64,000 bases of DNA, from positions 12,963,001-13,027,000 of the forward strand of contig OX387205.1 in the NCBI GenBank assembly GCA_947561715.1, read 5' to 3'. The stretch is from Ascidia mentula. Lineage: Eukaryota > Chordata > Ascidiacea > Phlebobranchia > Ascidiidae. Of this stretch, positions 52,078 through 62,926 are shown in pieces. How positions within the stretch are numbered: the first letter of the stretch is position 1; every line of letters starts with the position of its first letter. Below the pieces are notes generated by a model. That model was not told the origin of the DNA and did no database searches. It saw nothing but the letters and a program-made list of their open reading frames with translations. The translations under genes were made by a program, and so were the position numbers.

Positions 52078-52556
52078 CAGACAACCATTTGTTGTGATAT
52101 TTAAGTTAATGAGCTGGAAAATTCATGATTGAACATTTTAATGTGTACACCAGTATTTTATTGTTACTATTTCCTATGCAGAAGAAACAGCTTTTGCTAA
52201 TACTGTGCTACCACAGCTATGTGATGGTGAAGATTTTTTAATGTTAAGCCTGTACAATTTTGATTCAAAACATTTTATAGGAAAACACTGGCCTGGAAAC
52301 ATTTGTTGCAAGTGTTAGTATATCTAAGAGCTGTATTATCACACTGTCTATTTAACAGACATTACCTCATGTATGTATGCATCTGTGATTCAAATTCCAG
52401 ATGATTTAGTAGATTTCAACTTAAGACAGCCATCTACTAAAATTGTTGTTCATTTGGAAGTAGTTTTTCATTTGACTGCCATTCTGACCTTATTGGAAAT
52501 TGCTTCGTATTTTATGGGACTGATTATACATTTGCCACGTCAACAGCTTATTGCTA

Positions 52557-52562
52557 AATAAA
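52557..52562 (+). terminator. Poly(A) signal AATAAA of RPE
   Basis: AATAAA about 480 bases after the RPE stop codon, in the convergent gap between RPE and the METTL21A-like gene. Nothing else is seen in 52078-52864. Confidence 0.45.
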
Positions 52563-52864
52563 ACCAGTGTGCTGTGCGTTCCATTGTTACAATAGAAGTG
52601 ATCAATTTGATTGACCGAAATGCCACAAATAAATGTGAAATTAAAAACACTTCATGATGGGCTTGAATCAAAATACAATAAAATACGCAATGCAAAAAGT
52701 TGTTGTTTATAAAAACGAGAATGGCAAAGTATAATACAATGAGGTGCAGAGTAGACACGGGAAAGCACAAAATTATTACTACATGAAACAATTACTGTAG
52801 TTGTTGAATATTAACCTGACTTTAATGAGGGTATATTGCACAACTGCCAGGAGCAAACACAGTT

Positions 52865-53809
52865 TTATGTACATTCATACACAACAGTGTTAGTTGATTG
52901 GTCATTACGTACGAGCCTAAGTGATGAAAATTTTTTTACCAGTTTAGAGTTAAAGACATCCACTCTGTCATATCGCCGTTTAGAGGACAGTAAAATTTTG
53001 GTCTTCCTGCCATGCCGTGTCAGTTGGTGTAATGTTTCAACCAAAGCATCAAATGTGCTTTCCAAGTAAATTATGTCAGCCCCCAAAATAAAGTCATAGT
53101 TTGTGTGTAAATGTTCATCCACGCCACCACCCCACTCCAATTGTGACACCTTCAGGGCTTTGTCTTTCTTAAAAGGAAAATTAAGTTCGATGTTTTCCTT
53201 TAACAAGGGAAGAGCTTTCGAAAGATCAGTCACCACCACATTGGCACCCAGATGAGCAGCTACCATGCCTACGAGACCAGTTCCTGCTCCGAGTTCAAGA
53301 ACTGTTTTGTTTCTCAAGTCATGATTTTCATTTAGATATTCTGAAAGAACCTTTGCCTGAAACAATACAATGGCCATAGCTGAAAAGGAGTGAACAACAC
53401 ATCCTAAACTATGGTTCACACACTACTAAGTAGGTTTACAAAAAAAAATGTCTAAGCCAATTATTGAACATCTACTTAAACACAAATTGCAGATGTATAT
53501 GACGTTCTTTCCATGCAAATGTAATTGTTTTCTAGTGTTGCTTACCGCTTCCCACACCACTCCAGCAACACCGTTTTCTTCCCAATTTTGTTTGATTTTG
53601 AATGTTCTATCTATGCCAGGAATGGAAATAGTTTTGTTTTTTTCGTAAAACTCAGAGAGAATTCCATGATTTGAATACGGCACTAAAGCATAAGACTGTT
53701 GGCAAGCTGCAGAATCACTTTGATGTTCTTCCGAAGAGTGTTCTGCGTTGCCGGTAGTCATCTCAATGGCAGTCAACACACAAAAAAGAACAATGTCCCT
53801 TTTTGACAT
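52865..53809 (-). CDS. METTL21A: METTL21A-like protein lysine methyltransferase
   Basis: Two exons on the minus strand: 53809-53546 and 53356-52865; 251 residues from ATG 53809, or 235 from the second in-frame ATG. The class I SAM-dependent fold is clear: motif I VLELGAGTGLVGMVAAHLGA, post-I VVVTDL, then LEWGGG, and the METTL21 signature DFILGADIIYLESTF. Human METTL21A trimethylates Hsp70-family chaperones on a conserved lysine, and VVWEAAKVLSEYL aligns with its N-terminal region. Other METTL21 members (EEF1AKMT3, VCPKMT) are the alternative. The N-terminus is 15-30 residues longer than human. The gene is head-to-head with UTP14. Confidence 0.88.
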
Positions 53810-54321
53810 TTACGTGTTATTTGCACATCACCCACACACTTTACACTCATTTGTTTTCCAAATAAATATTTTTATAAATCTTTGCAGCACACGTGTTGAT
53901 ATATTTATGACGTCATGGGTTGCAAATTGTAAACAATGTTTTGCTTAATCCTCAACAATACAGTCATGCTTAACTTAAAAATCTACCTGATAATTTGCTC
54001 CAATTTTGGTGATATTTGCAAAGGAGTTTTAAAGAAATTTCTGTCAGTGACACTCATGTTTAATTGGTCATATATATATTAAACGCTTTGTTGTTTGTTG
54101 TAAATTAATATTTGTGCTCTGGCGCTTTGGAAAAAATAAATTATCACCACATGGTAATAACAGCGGTCACAAAGCTGTTGCGACTTGCGACATCAACTTG
54201 GTACTGTGAAAGGTTTACAAGAAATAAGAAGCTTGCGTTTCGACGTGGTGTAATACAGTTATACCTAGTGCGGCACATAGAAAGCAATACTCTCTTGCAT
54301 TTACTTATCAGTTGCTAAAAT
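53810..54321. promoter_or_regulatory. Bidirectional promoter region of the METTL21A-like gene and UTP14
   Basis: 512 bases between divergent start codons, AT-rich. Contains CACGTG (53889-53894) and TGACGTCA (53908-53915), good E-box and CRE-like matches that could drive both housekeeping genes. Confidence 0.5.
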
Positions 54322-56487
54322 ATGACAAAAGGTGCCGAAAAAGGAAGTCATCCTGAAAGCAGTGATGATGACTTGGACGATGACAAACATACCGGATTAC
54401 TTAGCAGTATTGGAGTAGACGTTAATGATAACAAGACGAACAAGAACAAGCAAGTGCGAACCGAAGCTTCTCAAGATGTGTCAGTGTTTTCGCTTCTTGG
54501 ATCTTCTGCAGATGGTGCAGAGAAAAAAGTTAACCTTGGTCAATTGCTAAAGGGAGTAAAGGAATCTGCAAATGTCAATGTATTAAAACAACAACTAAAC
54601 AAAGTTAACCGTCCACAAAGGCACCTTGATGCACCTTTGTCAAAACCAGTGGCGGAAAGACTCCAGCGCAAAGTTGAATACGAAAAAACCTCTGCAAAGT
54701 TAGCAAAATGGGATCCCATTGTGCAAAACCATCGCAAGGCTGATCACATATCTTTTCCTTTGACCCAACAACCACTCCAAATTAATACACTGGATAAGCA
54801 TTTGTCAAAGAAGGGAAGAAGAATGACACCTTTAGAACAGGAAATTTATGCCCTTTTAAATGGAAACAAATGTGTGGAGCGTCCAGATCATGATCTTAGT
54901 CTTCACGAAGAGGAATTGTTGGCCTCTGTTAGCCTTGAAGAAGCTGAGGAACGAAGAGCGGAGTTGCAGAAACACCGTGCTCTCATGTCCTATCATGAAT
55001 CAAAGAGCAAGAGACAGAAAAAAATCAAGAGCAAAAAATACCATCGCATGTTGAGGAAACGGAAGATGAAGGAAGATGCTGCTGCTGATGATAATACTCC
55101 TGAAGATGCTCTACAAAGAGCTGAAAGAATGAGAGCTGAAGAAAGAGCATCCTTGCGACACAGAACTGGCAGTAAATGGGCTCGAAGCAGGGCCATCATG
55201 GCCAAGCATGACAAGGAATCAAAAGAGCTTCTCAATGAACAATTGCAGAAACACAGGGAACTGGTTACAAAACCTCAAATAAGTACTGATGAAAGTGATG
55301 AGGAAAACCCATCTGATGATGACAGAGATGGCGATGATTCTCATTATACTGTTTCAGAAAAGATGTCTTCAAACCCCTGGCTTAGGGCCAACTCAAAAGT
55401 TAAAGAAGAATCCGGTGTCTTCGTTGAAGAAGTGGATGAGAAAAAGTCTATATGTGAAGAAAGCAACACACTGAGTGACCAGGAGGAAGATGCCACCAAT
55501 GGCCACAATGGATACAAATTGCGCAATTGGTTGTCAAGCAGAGGTTCTGAATCGGATGTAGCTAAAGAAGTTGTTGAAGCCTCTTCCACAGATGCTGTTG
55601 AAAAGTTTAAAGAGGCCTTTAAAAATTTACAAAGCAACATTTCCTATCACAAAAACATTGAAGAACCTAAAGAAGCTGTGGTTGATATGGAAAGGAAAAA
55701 GGCAAAACTTGAGGAAGCTGAAATGTTGGATGGGTTGATCCAGGAGCAGGATATTGAGGAATATGATGTTGGTGTGAGGTCACAGGAAATGGAGGTGCTT
55801 GAAAGACCCAGTGACAAATTAAACTCTGGCCCAGTAAATACCAACCCTTCTGCTTCATTTTCCTCTCGCCCAGTTAAAATTTCTGAAGAAAACCTTGAAT
55901 TTCATGTGGATGAAGAGAGAGACATGAGTCACGATGAACGACAACAAATGACAATAGAGCAGGCATTTGCTGACGATGATGTTGTGTCAGAGTTTGCCAA
56001 AAGCAAGCGCCAAATTGTGGAAGAGGATAAGCCCAAGGTGGTAAGCTTGGCTTTGCCTGGTTGGGGAGACTGGGGTGGGGTTGGAATCAAGCCCTCAAAA
56101 CGTAAGAAAAAGAGGTTTCGTGTGAAGGCACCTCCTGCAAAACCAAGACTGGATCAAAAACTAGGACATGTAATTATTAATGAAACAAGGGATGTGCATA
56201 TTGCAAAGCACCAAGTCAATACTGTACCATTTCCTTTTACTAATAAGGAACAATTTGAGAGAACTGTTGCGCAGCCTATTGGTACGACTTGGAACACACA
56301 GTCCGCCTTTAATAACTTTGTGAAACCGAAAGTGGAGACCATTCAGGGCTCAATAATTCCACCTATGAACTCCGATGAGGCTTTGCAGGAGTTAAAAAAG
56401 GCCACAAGGACAAAAGAAGATCGCAAAAGACTGAAAAGAAAAAGTGAACACAAAAGCAAACTAGAAAAACTAAAAATTTTTGTGTAA
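54322..56487 (+). CDS. UTP14: U3 snoRNA-associated protein 14, small-subunit processome factor
   Basis: Single exon, 721 residues. Conserved Utp14 blocks are, in order, an acidic N-terminus, KLAKWDPIVQNHR (about 131), LSLHEEELLASVSLEEAEER, SYHESKSKRQKKIKSKKYHR (about 222), KWARSRAIMAKHDKESKELL (about 285), the NPWL motif (about 351), LALPGWGDWGGVG (about 578) and a lysine-rich C-terminus. Utp14 sits in the nucleolar 90S pre-ribosome, binds U3 snoRNA, and activates the helicase Dhr1/DHX37 to release U3 from 18S rRNA. Vertebrate UTP14A has many introns. The intronless state here may reflect retroposition replacing the parent gene (inference), though an intact frame of this length shows it is functional. 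Confidence 0.97.
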   Translation: MTKGAEKGSHPESSDDDLDDDKHTGLLSSIGVDVNDNKTNKNKQVRTEASQDVSVFSLLGSSADGAEKKVNLGQLLKGVKESANVNVLKQQLNKVNRPQRHLDAPLSKPVAERLQRKVEYEKTSAKLAKWDPIVQNHRKADHISFPLTQQPLQINTLDKHLSKKGRRMTPLEQEIYALLNGNKCVERPDHDLSLHEEELLASVSLEEAEERRAELQKHRALMSYHESKSKRQKKIKSKKYHRMLRKRKMKEDAAADDNTPEDALQRAERMRAEERASLRHRTGSKWARSRAIMAKHDKESKELLNEQLQKHRELVTKPQISTDESDEENPSDDDRDGDDSHYTVSEKMSSNPWLRANSKVKEESGVFVEEVDEKKSICEESNTLSDQEEDATNGHNGYKLRNWLSSRGSESDVAKEVVEASSTDAVEKFKEAFKNLQSNISYHKNIEEPKEAVVDMERKKAKLEEAEMLDGLIQEQDIEEYDVGVRSQEMEVLERPSDKLNSGPVNTNPSASFSSRPVKISEENLEFHVDEERDMSHDERQQMTIEQAFADDDVVSEFAKSKRQIVEEDKPKVVSLALPGWGDWGGVGIKPSKRKKKRFRVKAPPAKPRLDQKLGHVIINETRDVHIAKHQVNTVPFPFTNKEQFERTVAQPIGTTWNTQSAFNNFVKPKVETIQGSIIPPMNSDEALQELKKATRTKEDRKRLKRKSEHKSKLEKLKIFV

Positions 56488-57136
56488 ACTGTGATTTTTT
56501 ACAATATCATTTTTTGCTATACCTACACCACAGTTGGGGATAATATTTCAGAATTTTCATTGTGTATTAGGTCATGAAACTTGGTTACTACCTGAAAATT
56601 TATTGGGGTTCTATTGTGCATCTTAATATTTATATCATAAGTTTTTGGCCATTGTGCAATTTGATTTCCTTTGTTTCACAATATTTGCAAGGAAACATTA
56701 ATGGGAACTTTTGCGTGCTTACAGACAAACAGATGAATCCATGTATGGATTTTTTAGGCAGGTATATTTATTATACCCAGCTGTTGGGGTAAGATTTGTT
56801 CAAGCCCCCAAGTTGCTGTTACATCCACCAGCTTCAGTATCAACAAATGTAGTATTTTTCCAACCCAAAATTGCAGAAAATATTCTTAATCATTTACTTC
56901 TAAAGTGCTCAAGGTTAGATATATGTACATTAGTTGTTTGTATTTTTATATTATAAATTTTATTTATCTGTATATATGTGTATATACCATATTTTGAATG
57001 GAACTGTATGCCTCACATGTCAAAGGTTTTAAATTTAGTTTTCTGAAACCATTTGAAATGAATTGTGCAACTTTTTAAGTTCATTTCAAAAACTCTATTG
57101 GTCTGGTCTTTTTTGTTTGTTTTAAGTCTCTTTAAA

Positions 57137-60100
57137 ATGGAAGAAAATTATGCGGATGACAAACAGAAGACAATGCGTGTCACTCACAAACCCGATGAAA
57201 ATACCATTCTTATAACCATGGAGATTGGAGGAAGGAAAAGGCTGGTACATAACATTTGGTCACTTCATAAAATGAAAATATATGTGTCTGACTCGATTGA
57301 AAAATTTGTTGGGTGAATTTAAAAAGTAGTTGACTTCTGACAAAACCTGACTATTTAGTTTACTGATTGGACCACAGAAAGTTTTCATTACTTTAAAACT
57401 GTGATTGTTTTCTAGTTGAATCGAACCCCCAATGAAAAAGTTCAAAACCTTTACACTCGAATCGCTGCCAATCTTAAAACTGCAAGGAACAAGAAAACGA
57501 AGAAAGTTCCCAAACTGCACAATGTTCAAAGTGTACATGATGAAGCTAAAGTTGAAATGGTGTTAAAGGACAAAAATGGAGTTGAGGTTTGTAAAATGTC
57601 AATTTACAGTGTAAAAAAAACAACCTAATTTGTATATTTGAATCGTTTGAATTTTTGTTTGTCTATTTTTGTCTTATGTGTGTTTTTTTATTTTCTGTAT
57701 TAAAGCATTTATATTGTTTTGTGTTGTTAGTTTTTGTTGTTACATGACTCTTTTTTTTTAAATTAACAGATTTCACCAGACCGAATTCTTTCCGATATTT
57801 GGGAAAATGCTGATACATTTATTCTTCAAAACACCAAATACAGAGTCATCTATAACTTGCCATGCGTAACAACCTTGAAGTTGCCAACCACCGCCATTGC
57901 TGGCACCCTGCTCTATCCCTATGTAGAATTTGAATTTGCAAGTTACCAAAACTCCAGGTGACTTTATGTTATACATTGTTGCCTGTTACTGAATCCCTCG
58001 ATTTAAATCCAGAATTGTATAATTTAGCAAAGATATCCTTTTTTTTTTAGTTTTTGAACAAAACTTGAGTTTTACTTTTTAATGTACGTATCATATTTTT
58101 GACTTGTTAGGTTTCAAAATAAACTTGACGCAATATCTACAATAATTAGTAAACATTATAATATTTTGTGTACAAACAGCTGATCCCAAGATCCTTACAA
58201 TCAAATAAAACTTGTCACATTACTGTACAAAGGTTGGTAATTGTTTTGTGATGCTTTAGGTTTGAATGGTTCCGTTCAACTATGCAAGAAGATCCAAACC
58301 TGAAGATGGAAGTTGATCCTAAAAGTGAAAATACTGCCCTGGATGTTGACCTCAATGAATGGGAGTTTCTCCACAATGAAAAGGTCAGCTTTAACTCGAG
58401 ACTGAAAAGATATTACTGAAAACTTTAAAACTAGTTTTTTAACACAAACACAGATGTAAGTGTGAATCGTTTTTTAGACGCAATAACGAACTTGACAATG
58501 AACAAGTGTGTATTAGAATTCATGAAATGTTTGTTAATCAAGCCTATGATGATCATTTAGTAGTACCAGATATTTCTTGGATCAAAACTTATAGCTGTTC
58601 ACACAGTTAGAACAGTTTTAATATATTTTTATTTATTTCAAAGTTGTATAAATTAGGATTACTTTTACACACAGTAATATTTCATGAAATTGCAGTGTAA
58701 ATACATAGCAAAATTGCATTTTAACTTGAAGGAAATAATCCACACTTTCTATATTTTTTTAAACAAAGTGTTGAATTGGCTGTGGAAATAAGACCTGTTG
58801 TTATAGACACACCTTCTTCAAAATGACGATGCTGGATACAGGTTTAAGTTGACTGTTACACCAGAAAACCCAGATTGTCAGGATTCAGAAGATTGCGAGG
58901 AATCTGGTTCAATGTCTGCTTACAGTGGGGTGGTTGTACAGGGACAAGACTCCTATTTGTTTCAATCAAGACACGAACACACTAAGAAGTGGTGTGGCAA
59001 AGAAAGGTTTGAAATTTATTAGGCAGATATGAAATTGTTGTAGAAATAATACTATTTATATACAAGTAACTGTTTATTTAGTAAGCCAATAAAGACCATT
59101 GAGTTGCAGATATTTTTGTGCAAACTGTTGCAATGATTAGACCCAAAACAGTTTAAAATACAACTATCTGCAGCATACTAACTCTTTATGGTAACTGTGC
59201 AAACAGAATCAAACTAGTAATGCTTCAAACAGTTCTTTGTGATTTAAAAACAAGCATTTTAGGTAAATAAAAAGATGTGTGCCAGAAGCATTATGGTCAT
59301 GTAACTCTTCATGGTAATTTAATGAACAAAAGTGAAATATTTCGTCTAAAACTTTGTGATATATATATGTTTACATACAACTGAACTTCATGATGAATGT
59401 TTTAGTTTTCGTGTTATGACGTACAACATTCTGGCTGAGTGCTACGCGACAACAGAATATGCACAGTCCGATTTATTTCCTTACTGTCCAAGCAACTGTA
59501 TTGACATGTCTTACCGTGTACAAGTTATACTTAAGGAACTGCAAGGTAAAATGTTAACCATGTGGTTTGATTATTTTAACACTTTTACCCAACATTTTTT
59601 TTAATGCTCAATGCTATAAAAATTTAATATCTTAAAAAAAATCAATGTCATGGCTTTGGTTGCCAAGTTAGGCCTGTGCAGTGGCATGTGTTGGCATGAA
59701 ACATTTCTGTATTGTCATTAAACCATGTCTTTTATCAACAAAGGAGGAGGCCTGACAGGTATTTCAAAATTTATAATTTATTTTTTTTCAGGTTACCGTA
59801 GTGACCTGATATTTCTACAAGAGGTCGACCGATTTGTGTTTGAGGAATATTTGGTTCCAGCTTTGTCGCTGCAGAATTATGCTGGAGCATTTGGGGCGAA
59901 GCGGCAAATCAAGGAAGGTGTCGCGCTTTTCTACAATCGCTCAAAGTTTAAGTAAGTTTGTGCAATAAAAATAATTTTTCTTGAAAATAAATCCACGGCT
60001 CTAATTTCCTAACTAACATAATGCAAGTGATTCAAACAAGATGAACATAGTTGTGTTTTAAACTTCTGCATAACGTTACTTAGCAAATATAGCTCTGAGA

Positions 60101-62176
60101 TGTGTTTCCATATTTTTGAACTAGTTTGGAAATACGCTGTAAAAAGTAGCTGAAATATAATTCCTAAAACAATCTTTGTTTATTTTCTTACATACAGGCT
60201 GGTATCTGCAGAAAACATCATTTTGGAAAATTCTTTGCAAAGGGACATTGAAAATGCTGAACTTTTGGACTTGGTGTCAAAAAATCTTTGGTTTAAAGAC
60301 AGAATTACAAAAAGAGCAAGCTGTGTTTTGGTAAAATGGACAAAATCTTGTTATAATTAGCTTAACGAACAAAAGTTTTTTAAAATGTCTAACAATTAGA
60401 TTTTATGATAAGCAATGTGGAGCCAATAATATGAATTTGTGTATAATTTGTGTATAGTCACCACAAAGTGGAAGTCTTTGCTTGGCCGTTTGGTCAGCAA
60501 AGTCGTCTGACAGTCACACCAGCTGCACTGATGAGACCTTTTAGGTCGAAACAGTGGCCATCTGTCTGCAGCTTATACACAAATTAGATTTTAATTTACA
60601 TCAAATGTGTCTGTAATTTCCTTTCAATTTTCTTTTTCAGATTTCAGTTCTTAAGTCCACAGAACATCACAACAGGTTTTTAGTAACGGCAAATACACAT
60701 CTTTATTGGCATCCGAAAGCAACTCATATCCGTTTAATCCAGGTGGGTTATGTGAAAGATGTTCATCTGGATTTGGAAAGATCATTTGTATTCAAGCACA
60801 CATAATGTTTATTGTTCTTATCATGACAATTTTACCCCCTTTCAGGTCTCAACAGTGTAGCTATACCCACTGTTTGGCTGGCATGCTGGCCAGACAAGAC
60901 CAATCCCATGTTTTAATGACTTTGCAGTAATCGTCTACTGGGCTGTAGTCACACTGTACTGAGACCTTAAAGGTGGAAAAAATGTGCCTTGTCTGAAGCT
61001 CGATTATCATGATTTGCTCATTAAAAAAAAATATATCTTCTAATCGAAAACAGCCTTTTGTGTCATTATATTTTGCTGGTATAATACAAGTCAATCCTAG
61101 GACTGTGGAGTATCAATTCCATCCATTTGAATTGGTGATTTCATATATATATATATATTTCTGGGAAAAGCATGTTTAAATACCTTTCTTCTCATAGAGT
61201 GCTTCTAGGATTTATATTTGTATATATGTGAAACGAACCATTTAAAGTGTGGTTTATGTAGTTGAGTTCAATAATTCAAAGCTCCTCTAGCAAGAAAACT
61301 ACTTTTTGGACGACGTTTCGATCAGGACCAACACAGCGATAAATGTGTTAATTGTGTGTTTTATGTTCAGACCAGTGTGGTGCTCAACATCTTGCAAAGA
61401 GTGATGAATGACCTTCGCGAAACCAATCCAGAAGCTGATATTAAGTATATGTTTTGTGGCGACTTTAACGCTTGCCCAAATACTTCCGTGTTGCAATTAA
61501 TACTAAGAGGACATGTCCCTTCAAACCATGTGGATTGGTATTCAGGTAAGTTGAACAAACGTTGTGTTTTTCTGTAAAACTTGGCAATGTGCCCCATCTA
61601 TGTCTGTGTTTTTGACTGTTTGGTTTTTTTTTGCATCATTTAAAGCAAAAATTTTAAACCAACCAGGATTGTGTAACAAGCATATTTATGTATGCATCAA
61701 ATTGCTTTGTCTGGTCTCTACGACATAAAGTACAGTATTATTTATATATTTGTTCATTTCAGGTGGTAAAACAGAATTTCACAACACTAACCTTTCGTTG
61801 TCGAATGACCTCAAGTTTATCAGTGCATCCGGAATTCCAGATTACACAAATTATGTCCCTGGGTTTTGCGAATGCATTGATTACATTCTTGTCAATCCAG
61901 AACACTTCATTGTTTCAAAGGTAAACTACGATTCTAAAGTCGTTATGCAGTTGAAGTTGTTGTATGTGGTGTTTTGTGCTTGCTTTAAACTGAAAACAAA
62001 AGCAAAAAACAGATAAAAAGCCTTTTGTAAAAACTCAATTTGAATACTCGTGTTAGGTGGTTCCCCCTCCTTTGCACGAGCACGTGATCGAGCTTTCTGG
62101 ATTACCGAGCGCCAAAGCGCCATCGGATCACATCGCACAAGTTGTAGAACTAGCATGGAAAAATGGCGATCCCTGA
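57137..62176 (+). CDS. PDE12: 2',5'-phosphodiesterase 12 (poly(A)/2-5A exoribonuclease, EEP family)
   Basis: Twelve exons: 57137-57244, 57416-57586, 57770-57957, 58260-58383, 58807-59006, 59406-59545, 59792-59951, 60198-60330, 60641-60742, 61371-61545, 61763-61920, 62057-62176; 592 residues, all phases agreeing. The C-terminal exonuclease-endonuclease-phosphatase domain has VMTYNILAECYA (Asn ligand), LIFLQEVD (metal-binding Glu), TANTHLYWHP (His, Asn), FCGDFNACP (Asp, Asn) and PSDHIAQVVEL (catalytic Asp, His). The N-terminal half aligns with the beta-sandwich of vertebrate PDE12. Human PDE12 trims mitochondrial poly(A) tails and 2-5A. No mitochondrial presequence is visible at this start, so an upstream exon may be missing. 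Introns 8 and 9 carry hammerhead ribozyme copies. Confidence 0.94.
60521..60573 (+). ncRNA. Type I hammerhead ribozyme, complete and fully paired, PDE12 intron 8
   Basis: Stem I AGCTGCA (60521-60527); core CTGATGA (60528-60534); stem II GACCT/AGGTC (60535-60539, 60543-60547) with loop TTT; GAA (60548-60550); stem III ACAG/CTGT (60551-60554, 60562-60565) with a 7-base loop; C at 60566 as the cleavage position (triplet GTC); TGCAGCT (60567-60573) closing stem I over 7 pairs. Every conserved core base is present and all three stems pair without mismatch. It lies on the PDE12 sense strand, about 70 bases before the exon 9 acceptor. Confidence 0.93.
60847..61010 (+). repeat. Decayed hammerhead-type repeat copies, PDE12 intron 9
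   Basis: Two damaged copies about 100 bases apart. The first (60847-60886) keeps AGGTC, AACAGTG and CACTGTT in order. The second (60953-61006) has CTGA, GACCT, AGGTG, GAA and TGTC but lacks three core bases. The stretch before the second copy (ACTTTGCAGTAATCGTC then GTCACAC) resembles the stretch before the intact ribozyme, so the repeat unit is longer than the ribozyme. Confidence 0.5.
61295..61340 (-). repeat. Retroelement-type remnant with GATCGAAACGTCGTCC
   Basis: On the minus strand GGTCCTGATCGAAACGTCGT is followed by CC and AAAAAG. The CTGA, GAAAC and GTCGTC spacing looks like a hammerhead from which stem II was deleted, as seen in Penelope-like element ends. Very short, so uncertain. 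Confidence 0.3.
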
Positions 62177-62319
62177 TATTCACATTTCGACGGACTTGCT
62201 TTGGTAGGAATATACCATCATTCTAAAACACGTCTTCATAGTTTCAGGAAAGTTTTTTGATCCAGAGATTTTCATTTACAGTTATCGGCTATGGTCGGTT
62301 GCCCTCCACGGCGGTGACG

Positions 62320-62676
62320 TCACTTATACTGACGTAATTCTTGAAAATGATCGATGAGTATATGACTCCCCGATCCAAACCTTTGGAAATGAGAACGGAT
62401 TGTCCCGAGTTGTGTTTTGTTGACGTTACAGTTGATATTTAGGACCACAGTACTTTTAAGTTGTCCACGGGTTCTACACCTATCCATTTTAGCGCTGTCA
62501 TAATCCTCCCTTTTTGTCCCAAATACAAATATATCACTGGGCTGAATGGCAACCGGTGAATTCCCCCACGAGTTGTTTTTTAACTGCACATTTTTATCTA
62601 ACACTACACAGACATATATCCTACAACGAACATTGCGATCATTCTTAACTCGCAATGTTCGTGTCCAGTAACGCAC
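62320..62676 (-). CDS. Possible last exon of an unknown minus-strand gene
   Basis: A 118-codon open frame without an internal ATG start, preceded on the minus strand by AAAGCAG at 62683-62677, a usable acceptor. The composition (many charged and aromatic residues, no long homopolymers) looks coding, but I recognise no family. Short splice-flanked frames at about 63463-63413 and 63714-63684 on the same strand have good donors (GTAAGATATC, GTGAGTCTCC) and could be earlier exons. If real, it is convergent with PDE12 and runs off the window. Confidence 0.25.
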   Translation of the reverse strand: MRYWTRTLRVKNDRNVRCRIYVCVVLDKNVQLKNNSWGNSPVAIQPSDIFVFGTKREDYDSAKMDRCRTRGQLKSTVVLNINCNVNKTQLGTIRSHFQRFGSGSHILIDHFQELRQYK

Positions 62677-62804
62677 CTGCTTTCAATAAACCCCACGCAA
62701 ACCTTGTTTTGACCGGCAGCATCTCGGTGACGGCCTTTTTGTTTTCATTTTTCGATTTCCGCAAGATGTCCCACCCGAGTTGCTGGCGCTTGGTTCGGTT
62801 TATA

Positions 62805-62926
62805 TTAGTTGGGCGGGCGATTGGCTGCATTGGTCAAGCGCCCGACCCATATACCAAAAAGAAAACCTGATTGGGATTCGTGCCCAGGACATTCCGGGTT
62901 CAAATCTCGGTGTAGTGAAAAAAAAA
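62805..62926 (+). mobile_element. tRNA-like SINE, first of a tandem pair
   Basis: Starts TTAGTTGGGCGGGCGATTGG, has a box A-like TTGGCTGCATTGGTCAAG, the core AAAACCTGATTGGGATTCGT and box B GGGTTCAAATCTCGG, and ends in a run of A (62918-62926). The next copy begins directly after this tail. Confidence 0.85.

Noticed and set aside
54540..56342. Several minus-strand frames inside UTP14
   Set aside because: Antisense shadows of the UTP14 coding frame; no independent domain or splice support.
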